A stretch of 5,756 nucleotides of DNA from Clostridia bacterium (GTDB lineage Bacteria > Bacillota > Clostridia > Oscillospirales > Butyricicoccaceae): positions 1 through 5,756 of the forward strand of contig JAFQVZ010000371.1 of assembly GCA_017407765.1 (NCBI GenBank), given 5' to 3'. This document shows, in pieces, positions 5,368-5,756 of this stretch (the stretch's first letter is position 1; each line of letters begins with the position of its first letter). Both the position numbers and the translations under genes were made by a program. Under the pieces are notes generated by a model, which saw only the letters and a program-made list of their open reading frames with translations, searched no databases and was not told the DNA's origin.

Positions 5368-5756
5368 TTATTTATCCTCCGTATTCAAGCGGTATATTTC
5401 TTCAAACTCGGGTGTTTTCTGCCCATCCCTGCGCAGGATCAGGGATGGAAGAATATTAAGCCCCATGCCTCCGCCTTTTCGTGCCTCGATCAGCAGCAGG
5501 CAGGGGGCCTTCTGCTCGGTGGGGAACACAAGGCGCATGACCTTGGGCTCCAGGCGGTTCAGTCTCAGGGCTTCAAAAAGGTCGGCCATGCGGTCGGGCG
5601 GATAGCAGACATAGAATCTGCCGCCCCACTTGAGGGCCTTGGATGCTGCGCGGCACACATCTCCGATGTCACCGCTGCTTTCGTTTCTTGCCCTTGCGAT
5701 AGCCTCGCTGGGAGAGGAAAATCCTCTTGTGGGGGCAAAGTAGGGCGGATTGGAGA
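5368..5756 (-). CDS. trmN6: tRNA1(Val) (adenine-37-N6)-methyltransferase TrmN6, C-terminal part only
   Basis: The frame is open from the right edge (first full codon at 5754) to TAA at 5370-5368, giving 128 visible residues. The N-terminal half, with the SAM-binding motif I, lies outside the window. The visible part opens with SNPPYF, the NPPY catalytic motif IV of N6-adenine methyltransferases. It continues with the family pattern of an ARxRNE segment, a helix, then WGGRFYVCYPPDRMADLFEAL, LEPKVMRLVFP and CLLLIEARKGG, ending in LPSLILRRDG and EIYRLN. This order fits TrmN6/YfiC (Bacillus YabB), which methylates A37 of tRNA1Val. The position directly before rsmI matches the yabB-yabC arrangement of Firmicutes and supports the call. 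A GTG at 5658 could look like a start, but it lies after the catalytic motif and the frame is open upstream, so it is internal. Confidence 0.88.
   Translation of the reverse strand, partial: SNPPYFAPTRGFSSPSEAIARARNESSGDIGDVCRAASKALKWGGRFYVCYPPDRMADLFEALRLNRLEPKVMRLVFPTEQKAPCLLLIEARKGGGMGLNILPSLILRRDGQKTPEFEEIYRLNTEDK
5375..5380 (-). promoter_or_regulatory. rsmI ribosome binding site inside the end of trmN6
   Basis: The minus strand reads GGAGGA here, eight bases before the rsmI ATG and within the last codons of trmN6. Ribosomes finishing trmN6 would stop next to the rsmI start, the usual layout for translational coupling. Confidence 0.85.

Noticed and set aside
4467..5459. Long plus-strand ORF (330 codons) opposite rsmI
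   Set aside because: It is antisense to rsmI, whose motifs are unmistakable, and runs across the rsmI-trmN6 junction. The translation (Gly/Asp/Ala/Phe-rich) looks like a codon-bias shadow.
5656..5658. GTG as the start of a short 96-residue protein
   Set aside because: The frame stays open to the window edge, and the upstream residues include the NPPY catalytic motif and ARxRNE segment of TrmN6, so the GTG is an internal Val codon.

Overview
The window looks like chromosomal DNA from a Gram-positive anaerobe of the Clostridia, probably Ruminococcaceae/Oscillospiraceae. The basis is an AbrB with a near-Bacillus DNA-binding half and a clostridial-type zinc-ribbon tail, a VanW/YoaR-type surface protein, strong GGAGG ribosome binding sites, sigma-A-type promoters, and a hairpin-rich intergenic repeat of a style common in gut Ruminococcaceae. 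The family placement is inference; no rRNA or other taxonomic marker is present.

Layout. Positions 1-1215 (+) hold the 3' part of an M20-family metallo-amidohydrolase/peptidase gene, closed by a strong terminator with a TTCG loop. Positions 1262-1520 are non-coding and contain an imperfect inverted-repeat element of about 200 bp (about 1278-1478), which resembles a MITE. All remaining genes are on the minus strand. In the order they are read from the right edge they are: the 3' part of trmN6 (tRNA1Val A37 N6-methyltransferase, 5756-5368), rsmI (16S rRNA C1402 2'-O-methyltransferase, 5366-4527), an abrB-like regulator (4341-4093), a 149-residue protein of unknown function (3944-3495), and a membrane-anchored VanW-family protein with a Pro/Thr-rich tail (3335-1560).

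How the genes relate. trmN6 and rsmI are separated by one base, and the rsmI ribosome binding site lies inside trmN6, so they form a translationally coupled RNA-modification pair. abrB, the unknown gene and the VanW gene each have their own recognisable -35/-10 promoter and intrinsic terminator, and so look like three single-gene units. The trmN6-rsmI-abrB neighbourhood matches the yabB-(yazA)-yabC-abrB neighbourhood of Bacillus subtilis, but yazA is absent and abrB points the same way as rsmI. The VanW and M20 genes converge on the repeat element, each behind its own terminator.

I found no phage gene, CRISPR array, toxin-antitoxin pair, defence system or RNA gene. The parts most worth a second look are the inverted-repeat element, the zinc-ribbon AbrB, and the stand-alone unknown gene.
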